Below, one piece after another: positions 1 through 8,244 of a stretch of 16,790 nt of DNA. The notes beneath the pieces are model-generated. The model saw only the letters and a program-made list of their open reading frames with translations, had not been told where the DNA came from and ran no database searches. Numbering within the stretch: the stretch's first letter is position 1; the number at the start of each line of letters is the position of its first letter. The stretch is from CAWUIO01 sp963922455 (GTDB lineage Bacteria; Bacteroidota; Bacteroidia; Cytophagales; Microscillaceae), in the NCBI GenBank assembly GCA_963922455.1, contig CAWUIO010000131.1:1-16790 (forward strand), written 5' to 3'. The position numbers were made by a program, and so were the translations under genes.

Positions 1-55
1 CATAAATTTATAAAATTCAGTCTAGGTAGTAGATCTCGATAAGCCCTTTGGTCCC
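1..55 (-). repeat. Duplicated 3' end of the RAYT transposase gene
   Basis: These 55 bases are identical to positions 130-184, which hold the last 13 codons and stop of the transposase gene plus 16 bases beyond it. On the minus strand this copy encodes the same C-terminal residues (GTKGLIEIYYLD, stop). The copies are 129 bases apart, and a REP palindrome at 64-86 lies between them. The window starts inside or at the edge of this copy, so its real left boundary is unknown. It is either a remnant of a second transposase copy lying further left or a local duplication made when the element moved. Confidence 0.85.
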
Positions 56-63
56 CCCAAGCT

Positions 64-86
64 GGTCTTAGCGTCTCGCTAAGACC
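64..86. repeat. REP palindrome, gene 3' side
   Basis: GGTCTTAGCG, loop TCT, CGCTAAGACC: two perfect 10-base arms around a 3-base loop. The same palindrome occurs at 800-822 and 860-882 with loop AGA, so this copy is inverted relative to those two. Inverted REP units on both sides of a RAYT gene are the usual arrangement for REP-associated transposases. Confidence 0.85.
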
Positions 87-145
87 TTTTACGCAATCTT
101 TATTTAAAAATGAAACCGATCCCAACCCCCATAAATTTATAAAAT

Positions 146-697
146 TCAGTCTAGGTAGTAGATCTCGATAAGCCCTTTGGTCCCTTCATAATCTCTGGCA
201 CTGCTATACAACCAATCTGAAGCATTGTTTACAAAACCTGCCTGAACTGGGTTTTGATGTATGTATTCTAATTTTTGATCTAAGAGGGAGTTGCTTGTAA
301 GTTCAATAGGATGATTATGCTGTTGCCAAAATTGAAAATCTTTGTTATTGGATTTACTTTCTCCTGCCCGTTCCATCATCCATAATATCCATTCTTTTCT
401 GCTTTCTTGGGGGCTATGCTGGATAAATTTTCTAATATGCCGTGACGTGTAGCTCTTTAAGTCTCGGATTACGGCCCCTAATTTGTTATGAGATTTAACG
501 GATAAGATCATATACACATGGCTCGTCATCATACACCAAGCCCCTACCAACAGACCCTTTTCAAGTTGACAGTATTTAACAGATTCTAAGAAAATGGAGC
601 GGTATTCATCTCTAATAAATACGTCAATCCATTTAATTACGGTAAAGGTGACAAAGTAGAAGCTATCTTGATCTTGAATTTGGTATTTCCTTCCCAT
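146..697 (-). CDS. REP-associated tyrosine transposase (RAYT, Y1 family)
   Basis: This 183-residue protein has the shape of IS200-like Y1 transposases domesticated to mobilise REP palindromes. The N-terminal strand motif FYFVTFTV (residues 13-20) leads to the metal-binding HUH position at residues 60-62. The family C-terminal block LEYIHQNPVQAGFV (143-156) is intact and carries the likely nucleophile Tyr145, aligned by position with the catalytic Tyr of E. coli TnpA-REP. It is followed by DWLYSSARDY (161-170). The HUH motif reads His60-Val-Tyr62, so the second metal ligand is replaced by Tyr, which may reduce or abolish activity. The length is normal for the family. The gene is flanked by perfect REP palindromes at 64-86, 800-822 and 860-882, its probable substrates. 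The start is the ATG at 695-697; no ribosome-binding site is visible. Confidence 0.87.
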   Translation of the reverse strand: MGRKYQIQDQDSFYFVTFTVIKWIDVFIRDEYRSIFLESVKYCQLEKGLLVGAWCMMTSHVYMILSVKSHNKLGAVIRDLKSYTSRHIRKFIQHSPQESRKEWILWMMERAGESKSNNKDFQFWQQHNHPIELTSNSLLDQKLEYIHQNPVQAGFVNNASDWLYSSARDYEGTKGLIEIYYLD

Positions 698-767
698 ATA
701 TGTGTATGCTAAGTTAAATAAAGCGTAATTTTACTTAACATTTTATAATTATCGGACTGTTAGGTTA

Positions 768-887
768 GGTATTTTGGATGAGATTCAATTTACTATCGGG
801 GTCTTAGCGAGACGCTAAGACCAGGATGGTATTTTGGATGAGATTCAATTTACTATCGGGGTCTTAGCGAGACGCTAAGACCAGGAT
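768..887. repeat. 60-bp tandem duplication, two copies, each with a REP palindrome
   Basis: Positions 768-827 and 828-887 are identical 60-base units, and the match runs 2 bases further to 889. Each unit carries one perfect REP hairpin (800-822 and 860-882; arms GGTCTTAGCG and CGCTAAGACC, loop AGA). The duplication lies upstream of the RAYT start codon. Head-to-tail REP units with a short spacer are typical of BIME-like clusters, and exact identity implies a recent duplication. Confidence 0.9.
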
Positions 888-889
888 GG

Positions 890-1068
890 ATGGTCTCTCC
901 TCTCTCTTCTCTCCTCTCTACTCTTCTTCGGCTGAGGGATAGAGCGGCCTGTTTGAGCTCGTGTAGGCCTTGCGGGTAAAGGCAGCGAGTAGCGAAAGCC
1001 CGACCCCGGCAGGCAGCCTACTTGAAAAGTAAGCAGATCTACTTATGCCGGGGGCAGCCCCCGAAATA
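890..1068 (+). repeat. Dispersed structured repeat, copy A
   Basis: First of four related copies in the window (others near 8932, 12703 and 15383). In order it has a pyrimidine-rich head (about 890-929), the block CGGCCTGTTTGAGC (947-960), a variable segment, the block GGCAGCGAGTAGCGAAAGCC (981-1000) and then CGACCC. A closing stem pairs CCCCGGCA (1004-1011) with TGCCGGGG (1046-1053), and a GGGG-CAG-CCCC hairpin follows at about 1051-1061. The loop holds a small hairpin TACTT-GAA-AAGTA. It belongs to the same subfamily as copy B. No open reading frame explains the conservation. Confidence 0.85.
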
Positions 1069-1071
1069 GAA

Positions 1072-1104
1072 AAAAAGCGTTGAGTGAAATACCCAACGCT
1101 TTTT
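1072..1104. terminator. Bidirectional rho-independent terminator
   Basis: AAAAAGCGTTG (1072-1082) pairs perfectly with CAACGCTTTTT (1094-1104) around an 11-base loop. The A-run on one side and T-run on the other make it work in either direction. It lies 36 bases past the stop of the large secreted protein (minus strand) and just after copy A of the dispersed repeat (plus strand), so it can end both transcripts. Confidence 0.85.
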
Positions 1105-1140
1105 AGGTTAACAACATTTACACAAACGAGAGCAAGGACC

Positions 1141-4100
1141 TTAATGCTGTACCAAGAGACGCTCGTAGTAGGTGCGTTCTGGCGTCTGGATGATACAGGT
1201 GTACACACCGTCTGGTAGGCCATCATTCATAATGGTGAGGGTTTGAGGGCCGGCCGGAAGATTCTTGAAAGTTCTTTGCATTACAATATGATTGGTTCCG
1301 CTTACCGTTAGCATCACATCGCCAGGCTCAGCCAAATCTAGCTCCAGATTGAAGTGGTAACTGGCCGGGTTTGGATAGATGATTTTAAAGGTTTCGGCTT
1401 GGAACTCGGCTTGGGTGGCGCTGCTATTGAGGAAGTTGTTTTCCCGCATAAGCATCACCCAGTCTTTGTTTGCCTCTCGGGGAGGTTCGGGGAGCCTTTG
1501 CAAGCCTTGCCCGGCTTGGAAGCTGATATTGGCCCCTTGAAACTCTTCTCCATTGCGGGGGTTGTACCATAATACCGAGTAATTACCCGTAAAGTTTTTC
1601 AAATCTATCTGGTTACTACCTCCCTCGGGTAGGTAGATGGCATAGACCTGGCCTTCGAGGGCAAAGCAGAAGTCGTCTTCGTTTTCGGTAAGCTCGTCCA
1701 TACTTTTCATTTCCCAGAAAGGAAGGTATTCTCGAAAAAATTGCAGGGCAAAGCGGGTGTAATCCCACATTTGGTCCCGGCTGCGCCAGTCTTCACAGGT
1801 GAGGTCGGAGTGCGGTAGGGAGTAACCAAAGTAGTACTCAACCCCGGCACCCCCGGCCATAAAGTTGCCCCAGAGCGTTTTGTAACGAACCAACTCGTGG
1901 TTATTGCCTTCCCCGTCGGGCGTAACCCCGGTATTGGCATTGCCTTGTTCATCATTGGCTACTACCCAAGGACGGGAAGTCTCAGCCGATGCTTCTACCC
2001 ATCTCTTGGTGTCACGGTGCACATTGTTCACTCCAGTTTGAATCGAGATCCCGGTCAACAAAGAGTTGTTGCCTAGCAAGGGGTTGTAGACTTGATCTTG
2101 TTGGTTGGGATATGTGTGGATAACAATATTGTGCTGATAGGGGTCGTGCTCCCAGAAGTACTGGGCCATTTGCTTGCGTTGCCCATTGGTGTTGGTGTTT
2201 TCTTCACCTAGGTTCCAGTTTAAGGCCAGGTGGTGGGCGTAGCGGGCTATCAACTCGCGGTAGTACAGTTTCCGCTCGATGCCCAGGGCCCCTCCGTCTA
2301 AGAGTTGGTCGTTTTCCGTTTCCTGGGTTTTAAAGTGGAGGTATAGCCCGATATGATCAGCGTGCTCAAAGACAATCTCCCATTGTTCTAGTTTGGACAC
2401 ATCCATGCGGGTCCGGTCCTCTTGGAAGCCGGATTTGTCATTGTAATTTAAGTAAGGGAATACGTTTTTGTCATCCCCTTTGACATTCATCGGTAAAAAT
2501 GAGAAGGCATTCATACCTTCGGAGGCCAAGTAATTTAGGGCCCCGATTAGGCCTTTTCCTTGGCCATTTTTCCAAGTAGGGTCTCCATTATTCCAGTCTT
2601 GCACGTGGGGCGCCCAGTCTTTACGTCGGTCACCTCGGTTGGGGGTATTGTCAAAATCCTCATAGGCTAGGAGGTTTTCGGGAGCGTCGGCCCCGCCTTT
2701 GAGGAAGTATTCCCCGGTTTCGGCAAATTGCAGGTAGCGCTGGTTGACATAGTTTAAGCGTCCCTTGCCCCGGAAATCCCGGCCAGTTTTGTTGGTAGCG
2801 GCGATATCAAAGGAGCCGCTTTGGCCGTCAAAGGAGAAGGGAAGCCCGGCATGGGGGTCGTCTAGAATGGCGATATTGTTACCGGTACGGAAAGAAGCCT
2901 GGAAATTCCAAGTGCCTTCTTCATCCGGACTAAAATGTACACGCCAGACATTTCCGGAGCTTGCCCCGGTATTGGCGGCATCCCCGTCGGCGGCGAAGTA
3001 ACCCGGTACTCGATACGACTTGTTACTGGCAGCATGGGTGAAGGTTACCTCCATACGATAGTCTAAGAAAGGGTTTGGCTCGGCAGTTTCGTGGGTGCTA
3101 GGGCCGTCGAAGGATACCGTGATTTTGTGCCATTTTCGTAATTCGCCACTCACTAGCGGAGGGTTTTCACCGCCAGGATTTGGCGGAGCTAAGGGGCCAC
3201 AGTTTACTTCGCTGAGGGCTTGGTTTAAACTCGTGGCTTGATTGAAGCTAAACTTTTCCGGATCGTACAAGACGACGCGGTCTACGGCAAAGCCATTGGA
3301 GCGACCGGACAGTTCCAAGGTATAATCACCAGGCTCGGCAAAGACGGCAAATATATCGTGGGCATCGTGGTCGCTGGTTCGGGTAGCCCAGTGCCAGCCA
3401 TTGAGGGAATTCATATAGGACTTAAACCAGCCATCTTTTCCGTTTCCATTGGGGTTCGGGCTCTTCCCGGAGCCGTGCGGATAGACAATACTGTTCCCTT
3501 TTTTGCCGTAAAAATCATCTGCATCCGGCATCCGAAGCCACACATCATTGTGTTCGGTATGGTCATTCCCTACGGCAATGTAAGAACGGATTTTTATAGC
3601 GTAGGTACCCGGATTGTTGATGCGGATTTTGTAGGTCAAAACGCCTTGCCCCGGATTGTTAAACTGATTACTTGCTGTCCATAAGAGGTACTGGGAGCTG
3701 GAAGCATTGCCTATTTGATCTTCCAAAGACCAACCCGGGCTAATTGCTGTATTTTCTAGCTCTAAGGTAGCTAAGCCCCCGGCTTCGATAAATACTTGAT
3801 TGGCCGGGTCATCACATTCACCTGGGTTAGGGTTCGGATTAGGATTGGGGTTCGGGTTGGGATTTCCGGGCTCATCGCTCAGGACATAAAAGCTGATACT
3901 TAAAGAAGAACCGGCTTCTCCTTGGGCATTGGCTTGGGTAAATGGTGTAGCACTCAGGACATATTCTCCTTCACTAGGAGTCCAGGCATTGTAATCGCCA
4001 TTGGAGTCGCCATGTAGCGCATAAGGAGGCTGGTTTTCTGTTTGAAAATTGGAAGTACCATTTAAGGAGAAGCGGACGCTACCGACTTGCTCTGGTATGG

Positions 4101-6525
4101 TAAGGGCTTGGACGTTTAGGCTCTGGCTAGGAAGCTCATACAATTTGAGGGTGTCTCCATTGGCCAGGCTGGCTATTTCGGTGTCGGTATCGGCATTGAT
4201 CAGGGCAAAGCGACTTATTGCTAAGGTCGCCGGTGCAAGTACTTGGAGGATGTCAATTTGGACTTGGTCTTCGGCCTGACGTCCATCATTATCTTCTACC
4301 ACTAAGGTGACTTCGTGGGTACCGATCGGAAGGATCATACTAGCTTGTGCGCCTTCGGCGAGTAATTCCTCACCTATAAACCATTTATAAGATACGAGTT
4401 GCCCATCCGGGTCGGAAGAACCCGAGGCATCTAGGTTGACTATTTCGCTTCCATTTTGGTCCTCATCCCGTAGGGTCTGGTTTGGGCCCGCAACTGCTTG
4501 GGGAGCCAAATTGGGCTTTTCAAGAATTTTAATGAGGACTTCATCCCAGTCTATAAGTCCGTCATTGTCTTTGATAAGTAATAAAAGGGAGTGCGTACCT
4601 AAAGGGAGGGTGGTTTCGGCCATTTCTCCCCGGGCTATGATTTGACCGTTTTCAAACCATTCGTAGGTAATGATGTCGCCATCCGGATCTATGGAAGCGG
4701 AGCCGTCCAGTTGTACGGTTTCCTCTCCATTTTCGTCGGCATCAATCAGGTCTTGATCCTCTCCGGCGTGTGCGCTTGGGTTTACTAATACTTTTTCTTG
4801 GATTTCGATAAGTACCCCATCCCAGTCGCTGGCTCCGTCGGGGTCTGTGACCATTAAAATGATTTCGTAAATTCCTACGGCCAATTCAAGACTAGGAGTT
4901 GGGCCCTCGGCTATGAGATTTCCGTTGACAAACCATTCATAAATGAGTTCGTCCCCGTCGGGGTCTTCAGATTTAGTACCGTCTAGGGCTATATTTTCTT
5001 GGCCGTTGTTATCGGCATCATAGACCTCTTGATCATCTCCCGCCCGGGCAATGGGAGGGCGGTTCTCTTTGGACAGTACCGTTATGATGACATCGTCTTG
5101 GTGAACCGCCCCCGCATTGTCTTTTACAATTAATATGATGACGTGATGCCCCACGGCGAGGGTCACCTCAGCTTGAACGCCTTCAGCTATCAATACTCCA
5201 TTCTCTATCCATTGGTAGGAGATGATCTCTCCATCGGGATCTTCAGAAGCAGATCCATCTAAGAGGAGCACCTCATTCCCGTTTTCGTCTTCGTCAATTA
5301 CTTCCCGGTTCTTACCCGCTCTGGCCAGGGGGGCTTGATTACTGGGGTTTTCTTGGGACCGGTAGACCCAAAAATCTACTACAAGGCTCTCGCCAGCTTC
5401 TCCTTGAGCTTGTTCCTCAGGATAAGGGATTGCCTCGATCCGGAAGGCGCCTTCTTTCCAGCTTTTGCCTCGGTAGTTAAAAGCGGGATTATCCCCAAAA
5501 AGGGCATAAGGCATGACGTTTTCGGTGCCTTTGTAGATACGTTCCCCTTCGTAATAGTAGTTAAACCGGACACTGCCCAGGCTTTCTGGTTCGGTCAAGG
5601 CCCGGATATTATATTGATCAAAAGCAAGTACGTTCAAATCCAAGCTGTCGCCCGACTCAATCAAACCTACCTCTTGATTGGTTTCAGCATTTATTAAGAC
5701 GAAGGCATTAATATCTAAGCTCGGGTTAGGCTCAGCCTCGTCTCGGATTACTTCGAACTCGATTTCCAGGGCTTGTCCCGCATCTCCGCTACCGTAGGCT
5801 CCGGCAAAAGGACTAGCTTTTACGCGGTGCATCCCTATACTTGGGGTCCAAGATTTATAATTTGGGCCCGAATTACCAGCCAAGGCATAGGGAGCCTTAT
5901 TTTCTACTCTGTATCGATTGTTATTATCATAAGCGAAAATTACACTACCAACAATATCTGGCTCGGTGATGGCTTTTATATTGAGTTGGTCGCTGGGCAA
6001 CTCGGCCAAATTGAGCACATCGCCTTCCAGCAAAGGGCGGATGACTTCATCGGTCTCGGCATTAATCAAGAGTAGTTGACTCACCGCTGAACTAAATTCT
6101 TGATGGATGATCTCAAACGTGATTTCTAAAGATTGCCCTTCCTCTCCTTGGGCCCGCGATTCGGAAAAGGGCGTCGCGCGGAGTGTATAAGAGCCCAGGT
6201 CGGCTTCCCAAGGATCATAGTCTCCGTTGGTGTCTCCATTTAAAGCATAGGGCGGGATATTTTCTATTTGAACTCCCGTATTACCGTTGAGGGAAAACAT
6301 CACACTTCCTACTTGGGCTGGCTCGGGGATGGCCCGGATGCTTATTTCATCTGTGGATAAACTGGCTAAATTAATGACATCTCCCTCTTGGAGAGGGCGG
6401 AGGTCTTCATTGCTTTGGGCATCAACCAGCATAAACCCTGATATGGTTTGAGCGGGTAGCGAAAGGCTGAGAAATAAAAATAGGGCCAAGCACAAGCCCC
6501 ATGCTTGTAGGTATAATTTTTTCAT
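1141..6525 (-). CDS. Giant secreted PKD/DUF5060 glycoside-hydrolase-like protein with T9SS sorting domain
   Basis: 1794 residues, exported by Sec and then T9SS. Residues 1-25 are a signal peptide (MKK, hydrophobic core, LPA). Four similar beta-rich modules lie at about 30-140, 148-260, 273-388 and 768-882, sharing GSVxF...PYALxGD...AQGExGxSL. Four PKD domains at 397-761 repeat every 92 residues. An Asn-Pro linker (886-901) leads to a carbohydrate-binding-like beta-sandwich (about 903-1110), DUF5060 (about 1126-1240), and a TIM-barrel hydrolase region (about 1250-1610). The barrel has LGEEN (Glu1441 or Glu1442, possible acid/base) and NDEQG (Glu1526, possible nucleophile). A small C-terminal beta domain resembling the putative collagen-binding module (about 1615-1695) follows, then the T9SS type A tail (1712-1794, starting IIYPNPA). 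It probably acts on an extracellular polysaccharide; the substrate and exact GH family are not readable. No SusC/SusD genes are nearby. Confidence 0.88.
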   Translation of the reverse strand: MKKLYLQAWGLCLALFLFLSLSLPAQTISGFMLVDAQSNEDLRPLQEGDVINLASLSTDEISIRAIPEPAQVGSVMFSLNGNTGVQIENIPPYALNGDTNGDYDPWEADLGSYTLRATPFSESRAQGEEGQSLEITFEIIHQEFSSAVSQLLLINAETDEVIRPLLEGDVLNLAELPSDQLNIKAITEPDIVGSVIFAYDNNNRYRVENKAPYALAGNSGPNYKSWTPSIGMHRVKASPFAGAYGSGDAGQALEIEFEVIRDEAEPNPSLDINAFVLINAETNQEVGLIESGDSLDLNVLAFDQYNIRALTEPESLGSVRFNYYYEGERIYKGTENVMPYALFGDNPAFNYRGKSWKEGAFRIEAIPYPEEQAQGEAGESLVVDFWVYRSQENPSNQAPLARAGKNREVIDEDENGNEVLLLDGSASEDPDGEIISYQWIENGVLIAEGVQAEVTLAVGHHVIILIVKDNAGAVHQDDVIITVLSKENRPPIARAGDDQEVYDADNNGQENIALDGTKSEDPDGDELIYEWFVNGNLIAEGPTPSLELAVGIYEIILMVTDPDGASDWDGVLIEIQEKVLVNPSAHAGEDQDLIDADENGEETVQLDGSASIDPDGDIITYEWFENGQIIARGEMAETTLPLGTHSLLLLIKDNDGLIDWDEVLIKILEKPNLAPQAVAGPNQTLRDEDQNGSEIVNLDASGSSDPDGQLVSYKWFIGEELLAEGAQASMILPIGTHEVTLVVEDNDGRQAEDQVQIDILQVLAPATLAISRFALINADTDTEIASLANGDTLKLYELPSQSLNVQALTIPEQVGSVRFSLNGTSNFQTENQPPYALHGDSNGDYNAWTPSEGEYVLSATPFTQANAQGEAGSSLSISFYVLSDEPGNPNPNPNPNPNPNPGECDDPANQVFIEAGGLATLELENTAISPGWSLEDQIGNASSSQYLLWTASNQFNNPGQGVLTYKIRINNPGTYAIKIRSYIAVGNDHTEHNDVWLRMPDADDFYGKKGNSIVYPHGSGKSPNPNGNGKDGWFKSYMNSLNGWHWATRTSDHDAHDIFAVFAEPGDYTLELSGRSNGFAVDRVVLYDPEKFSFNQATSLNQALSEVNCGPLAPPNPGGENPPLVSGELRKWHKITVSFDGPSTHETAEPNPFLDYRMEVTFTHAASNKSYRVPGYFAADGDAANTGASSGNVWRVHFSPDEEGTWNFQASFRTGNNIAILDDPHAGLPFSFDGQSGSFDIAATNKTGRDFRGKGRLNYVNQRYLQFAETGEYFLKGGADAPENLLAYEDFDNTPNRGDRRKDWAPHVQDWNNGDPTWKNGQGKGLIGALNYLASEGMNAFSFLPMNVKGDDKNVFPYLNYNDKSGFQEDRTRMDVSKLEQWEIVFEHADHIGLYLHFKTQETENDQLLDGGALGIERKLYYRELIARYAHHLALNWNLGEENTNTNGQRKQMAQYFWEHDPYQHNIVIHTYPNQQDQVYNPLLGNNSLLTGISIQTGVNNVHRDTKRWVEASAETSRPWVVANDEQGNANTGVTPDGEGNNHELVRYKTLWGNFMAGGAGVEYYFGYSLPHSDLTCEDWRSRDQMWDYTRFALQFFREYLPFWEMKSMDELTENEDDFCFALEGQVYAIYLPEGGSNQIDLKNFTGNYSVLWYNPRNGEEFQGANISFQAGQGLQRLPEPPREANKDWVMLMRENNFLNSSATQAEFQAETFKIIYPNPASYHFNLELDLAEPGDVMLTVSGTNHIVMQRTFKNLPAGPQTLTIMNDGLPDGVYTCIIQTPERTYYERLLVQH
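3823..3870 (-). repeat. Asn-Pro dipeptide repeat linker
   Basis: Codons 886-901 of the large protein encode NPNPNP... ending in PG. The DNA is a tract of six-base units with wobble variation (the plus strand shows GGGTTCGGATT-like units). It separates the surface/PKD half from the carbohydrate-active half and should be an extended, stiff linker. Such tracts are prone to length change by slippage. Confidence 0.85.
4243..5337 (-). repeat. Four tandem PKD domains, 92-residue period
   Basis: Residues 397-761 of the large protein hold four PKD units. Each has an acidic loop followed by LDGSASxDPDG or a variant, then the core Y(E/Q/K)WF..G and a terminal V.I strand. The acidic loops DEDENGNE, DADNNGQE, DADENGEE and DEDQNGSE start at residues 411, 503, 595 and 687, exactly 92 apart. 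The D-x-D-x-N-G pattern resembles calcium-binding loops. PKD arrays in secreted Bacteroidota proteins usually serve as spacers or in adhesion. Confidence 0.85.
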
Positions 6526-7168
6526 AATCTCTTGATTGGTTTGTGTATGTTTTCAGTTTATAAAACGAGCTTTTTGAAGCGAAGTACAATTTCTAACCTG
6601 AGTAAGAAGCGCTGCTTTGGTAAGTTTTCCTTTGCCTTCTACCTTACTCTTAGCTTATCTATATTTTTCTTGCTAAAAAAAATGAGGACGTTTTGGTATC
6701 AAGAGGGATCAAAGGATCTATTTAAAGAAGCAAAATTAGGGTTTACTAACTTAAGTAAGAGATGGGCTTGTGTGTAAAATATTGAAAATGAAGTGTTTGT
6801 GTGTTTTGATGTGGTCAAAATAAAGAATGGCTGCCGGGCCTATACCCATCTTCAACGCCCCCCTTGTAATAAAGGGATGACTTTTGAGAACTTTTTCAAG
6901 CATTTTGTGGGGTGGCATGTGTGTAAAGTATTGGTAATTAATGATTTGTGCTATATGGCTATACAGCCACTAGGCTAAAGAAAATCGCTTATAAGTAAAA
7001 AAATAAGTTTCTTTTATGAAAAGTCAGCAGTGTTATATAATTCATTAATTAAAGACGTATTGAGTAGGGGACGAACCGAAAAAATACATGTGTTGGCTGA
7101 TTTATGCCCTGATGGGAGGGATCATGCCGACTCAAAGAGGACTAATTATTCAGAAATAAGAAAAAAGT
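6526..7168. other. AT-rich divergent intergenic region without a recognisable gene
   Basis: About 640 bases separate the divergent large protein and membrane hydroxylase. Short open frames here do not look like proteins. The stretch contains an imperfect 35-base direct repeat (6767-6801 and 6916-6950, 27 of 35 identical, 149 bases apart, both containing TGTGTGTAAA). A CAAAATTA box at 6731-6738 resembles the -7 element of a minus-strand promoter but lacks a matching -33 element. Promoters for both genes should lie here. Confidence 0.6.
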
Positions 7169-7169
7169 A

Positions 7170-7200
7170 TTGCAAGATTAGTATTCAAGTGCTAAATTTG
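7170..7200 (+). promoter_or_regulatory. Bacteroidota-type promoter for the membrane hydroxylase
   Basis: TTG at 7170-7172 (-33-like) and TAAATTTG at 7193-7200 (exact TAnnTTTG -7 element) are separated by 20 bases, as expected for Bacteroidota primary-sigma promoters. The start codon lies 61 bases downstream. Confidence 0.6.
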
Positions 7201-7261
7201 GATTTATAATGTTTACAAGAATTAATTAGATACTTATATTATATAGCCAAATTCATATAGT

Positions 7262-8104
7262 ATGGATGCCATCATAGACTATTTTGCTAATATGCCTTCT
7301 GCCCACCGTTCGGCAGTTTTGATTGGGGGGCTTACCCTCTTTTTCTTGATAGAAAATGCGGCCCCCTTGTTTCAGATAAAGTACAATCGTTGGAAACAAA
7401 TAGGCCATAATATTTTCTTTACCCTGACCACGGTAATTATCAATTTTTTTATGGCCTTTATCTTGGTTGGCGCTAGCGATTGGGCTGTTGCCCATTCTTT
7501 TGGAGTGATTCAATGGTTTTCATTTAGTCCCTTGCTTGTTTTACTTGTGGGACTTCCACTTTTAGACTTAGTGGGGGCCTGGTTACCTCATTTTGTTGAG
7601 CATAAAGTATTTTTTCTATGGCAATTTCACGTGATCCATCATACCGACCAACACGTGAATACCACCACGGCCAACCGCCACCATCCGGGCGAGAGTGTGA
7701 TTCGCTTTGTTTTCACCACCTTGGCCGTATTGTTTATTGGCGCTCCCATGTGGTTGATTTTTTTGTACCAATCGCTTTCGGTGGCTTTAAGTCAGTTTAA
7801 CCACTCTAATTTGAAAATGCCCCAATGGCTGGATAATGCCTTATTAGTGCTAGTGTGTACGCCCAATATGCACCGGGTGCATCACCATTACCGTCTGCCT
7901 TATTCGGATACGAACTTTGGGAATATCTTTTCGATCTGGGACCGGATGTTTGGTACGTACTCCGTAGTGGATAATTCAAAATTGGTTTACGGCCTGGATA
8001 CCTACTTGGATCCAGAAGAAGCCAGTAACTTAAGCAATCTCTTGAAAATTCCTTTTGCCGGGTATCGCCCGCATATTGATTATAAGGAAGAGGAAAAATT
8101 GTAG
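7262..8104 (+). CDS. Fatty acid hydroxylase / sterol desaturase family membrane protein
   Basis: 280-residue integral membrane di-iron oxygenase of the fatty acid hydroxylase superfamily. The histidine clusters that bind the two irons are all present: H110-FVE-H114, H123-VI-H126-H127, H140-H141 and H204-RV-H207-H208-H209, with His181 as a possible further ligand. Hydrophobic segments at about 16-34, 50-71, 86-108 and 149-175 agree with a multi-pass protein with the histidines on the cytoplasmic side. The ending NIFSIWDRMFGTY (221-233) is typical of the family. Members hydroxylate or desaturate lipids or carotenoids; the substrate here cannot be read. The ATG at 7262 follows a good promoter. 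A sulfotransferase gene lies 140 bases downstream on the same strand, and the gap has its own weak promoter-like element. Confidence 0.9.
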   Translation: MDAIIDYFANMPSAHRSAVLIGGLTLFFLIENAAPLFQIKYNRWKQIGHNIFFTLTTVIINFFMAFILVGASDWAVAHSFGVIQWFSFSPLLVLLVGLPLLDLVGAWLPHFVEHKVFFLWQFHVIHHTDQHVNTTTANRHHPGESVIRFVFTTLAVLFIGAPMWLIFLYQSLSVALSQFNHSNLKMPQWLDNALLVLVCTPNMHRVHHHYRLPYSDTNFGNIFSIWDRMFGTYSVVDNSKLVYGLDTYLDPEEASNLSNLLKIPFAGYRPHIDYKEEEKL

Positions 8105-8181
8105 GGAGCGCACTATATACAGGATGTGTATTGCGGGACCAAATGGTGATTTTTAGGTACAGTTTTGGGCGATCCACTGAG

Positions 8182-8210
8182 TTTGATACGGATTTTGTTT
8201 ATTATCCTTG
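8182..8210 (+). promoter_or_regulatory. Possible weak promoter for the sulfotransferase
   Basis: TTTG at 8182-8185 and TATCCTTG at 8203-8210 (one mismatch to TAnnTTTG) are 17 bases apart, slightly short of the usual spacing. The start codon is 34 bases further on. It would give the sulfotransferase its own transcript. Confidence 0.35.
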
Positions 8211-8244
8211 GCACACTGAAAACACCTTATAAAAGCATACACGT

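Noticed and set aside
918..1226. 102-codon minus-strand frame across repeat copy A and the end of the secreted protein gene
   Set aside because: It reads through a terminator and a repeat whose homologous copies do not keep this frame, so it is not a repeat-encoded protein.
3238..3684. 148-codon plus-strand frame inside the large secreted protein gene
   Set aside because: It is antisense to a region with clear domain structure, and its amino-acid pattern follows from the codon use of the real gene.
6532..6978. Two plus-strand open frames in the AT-rich intergenic region
   Set aside because: Composition is low-complexity and Phe/Lys/Cys-rich as expected for translated AT-rich non-coding DNA; no motif or start context.
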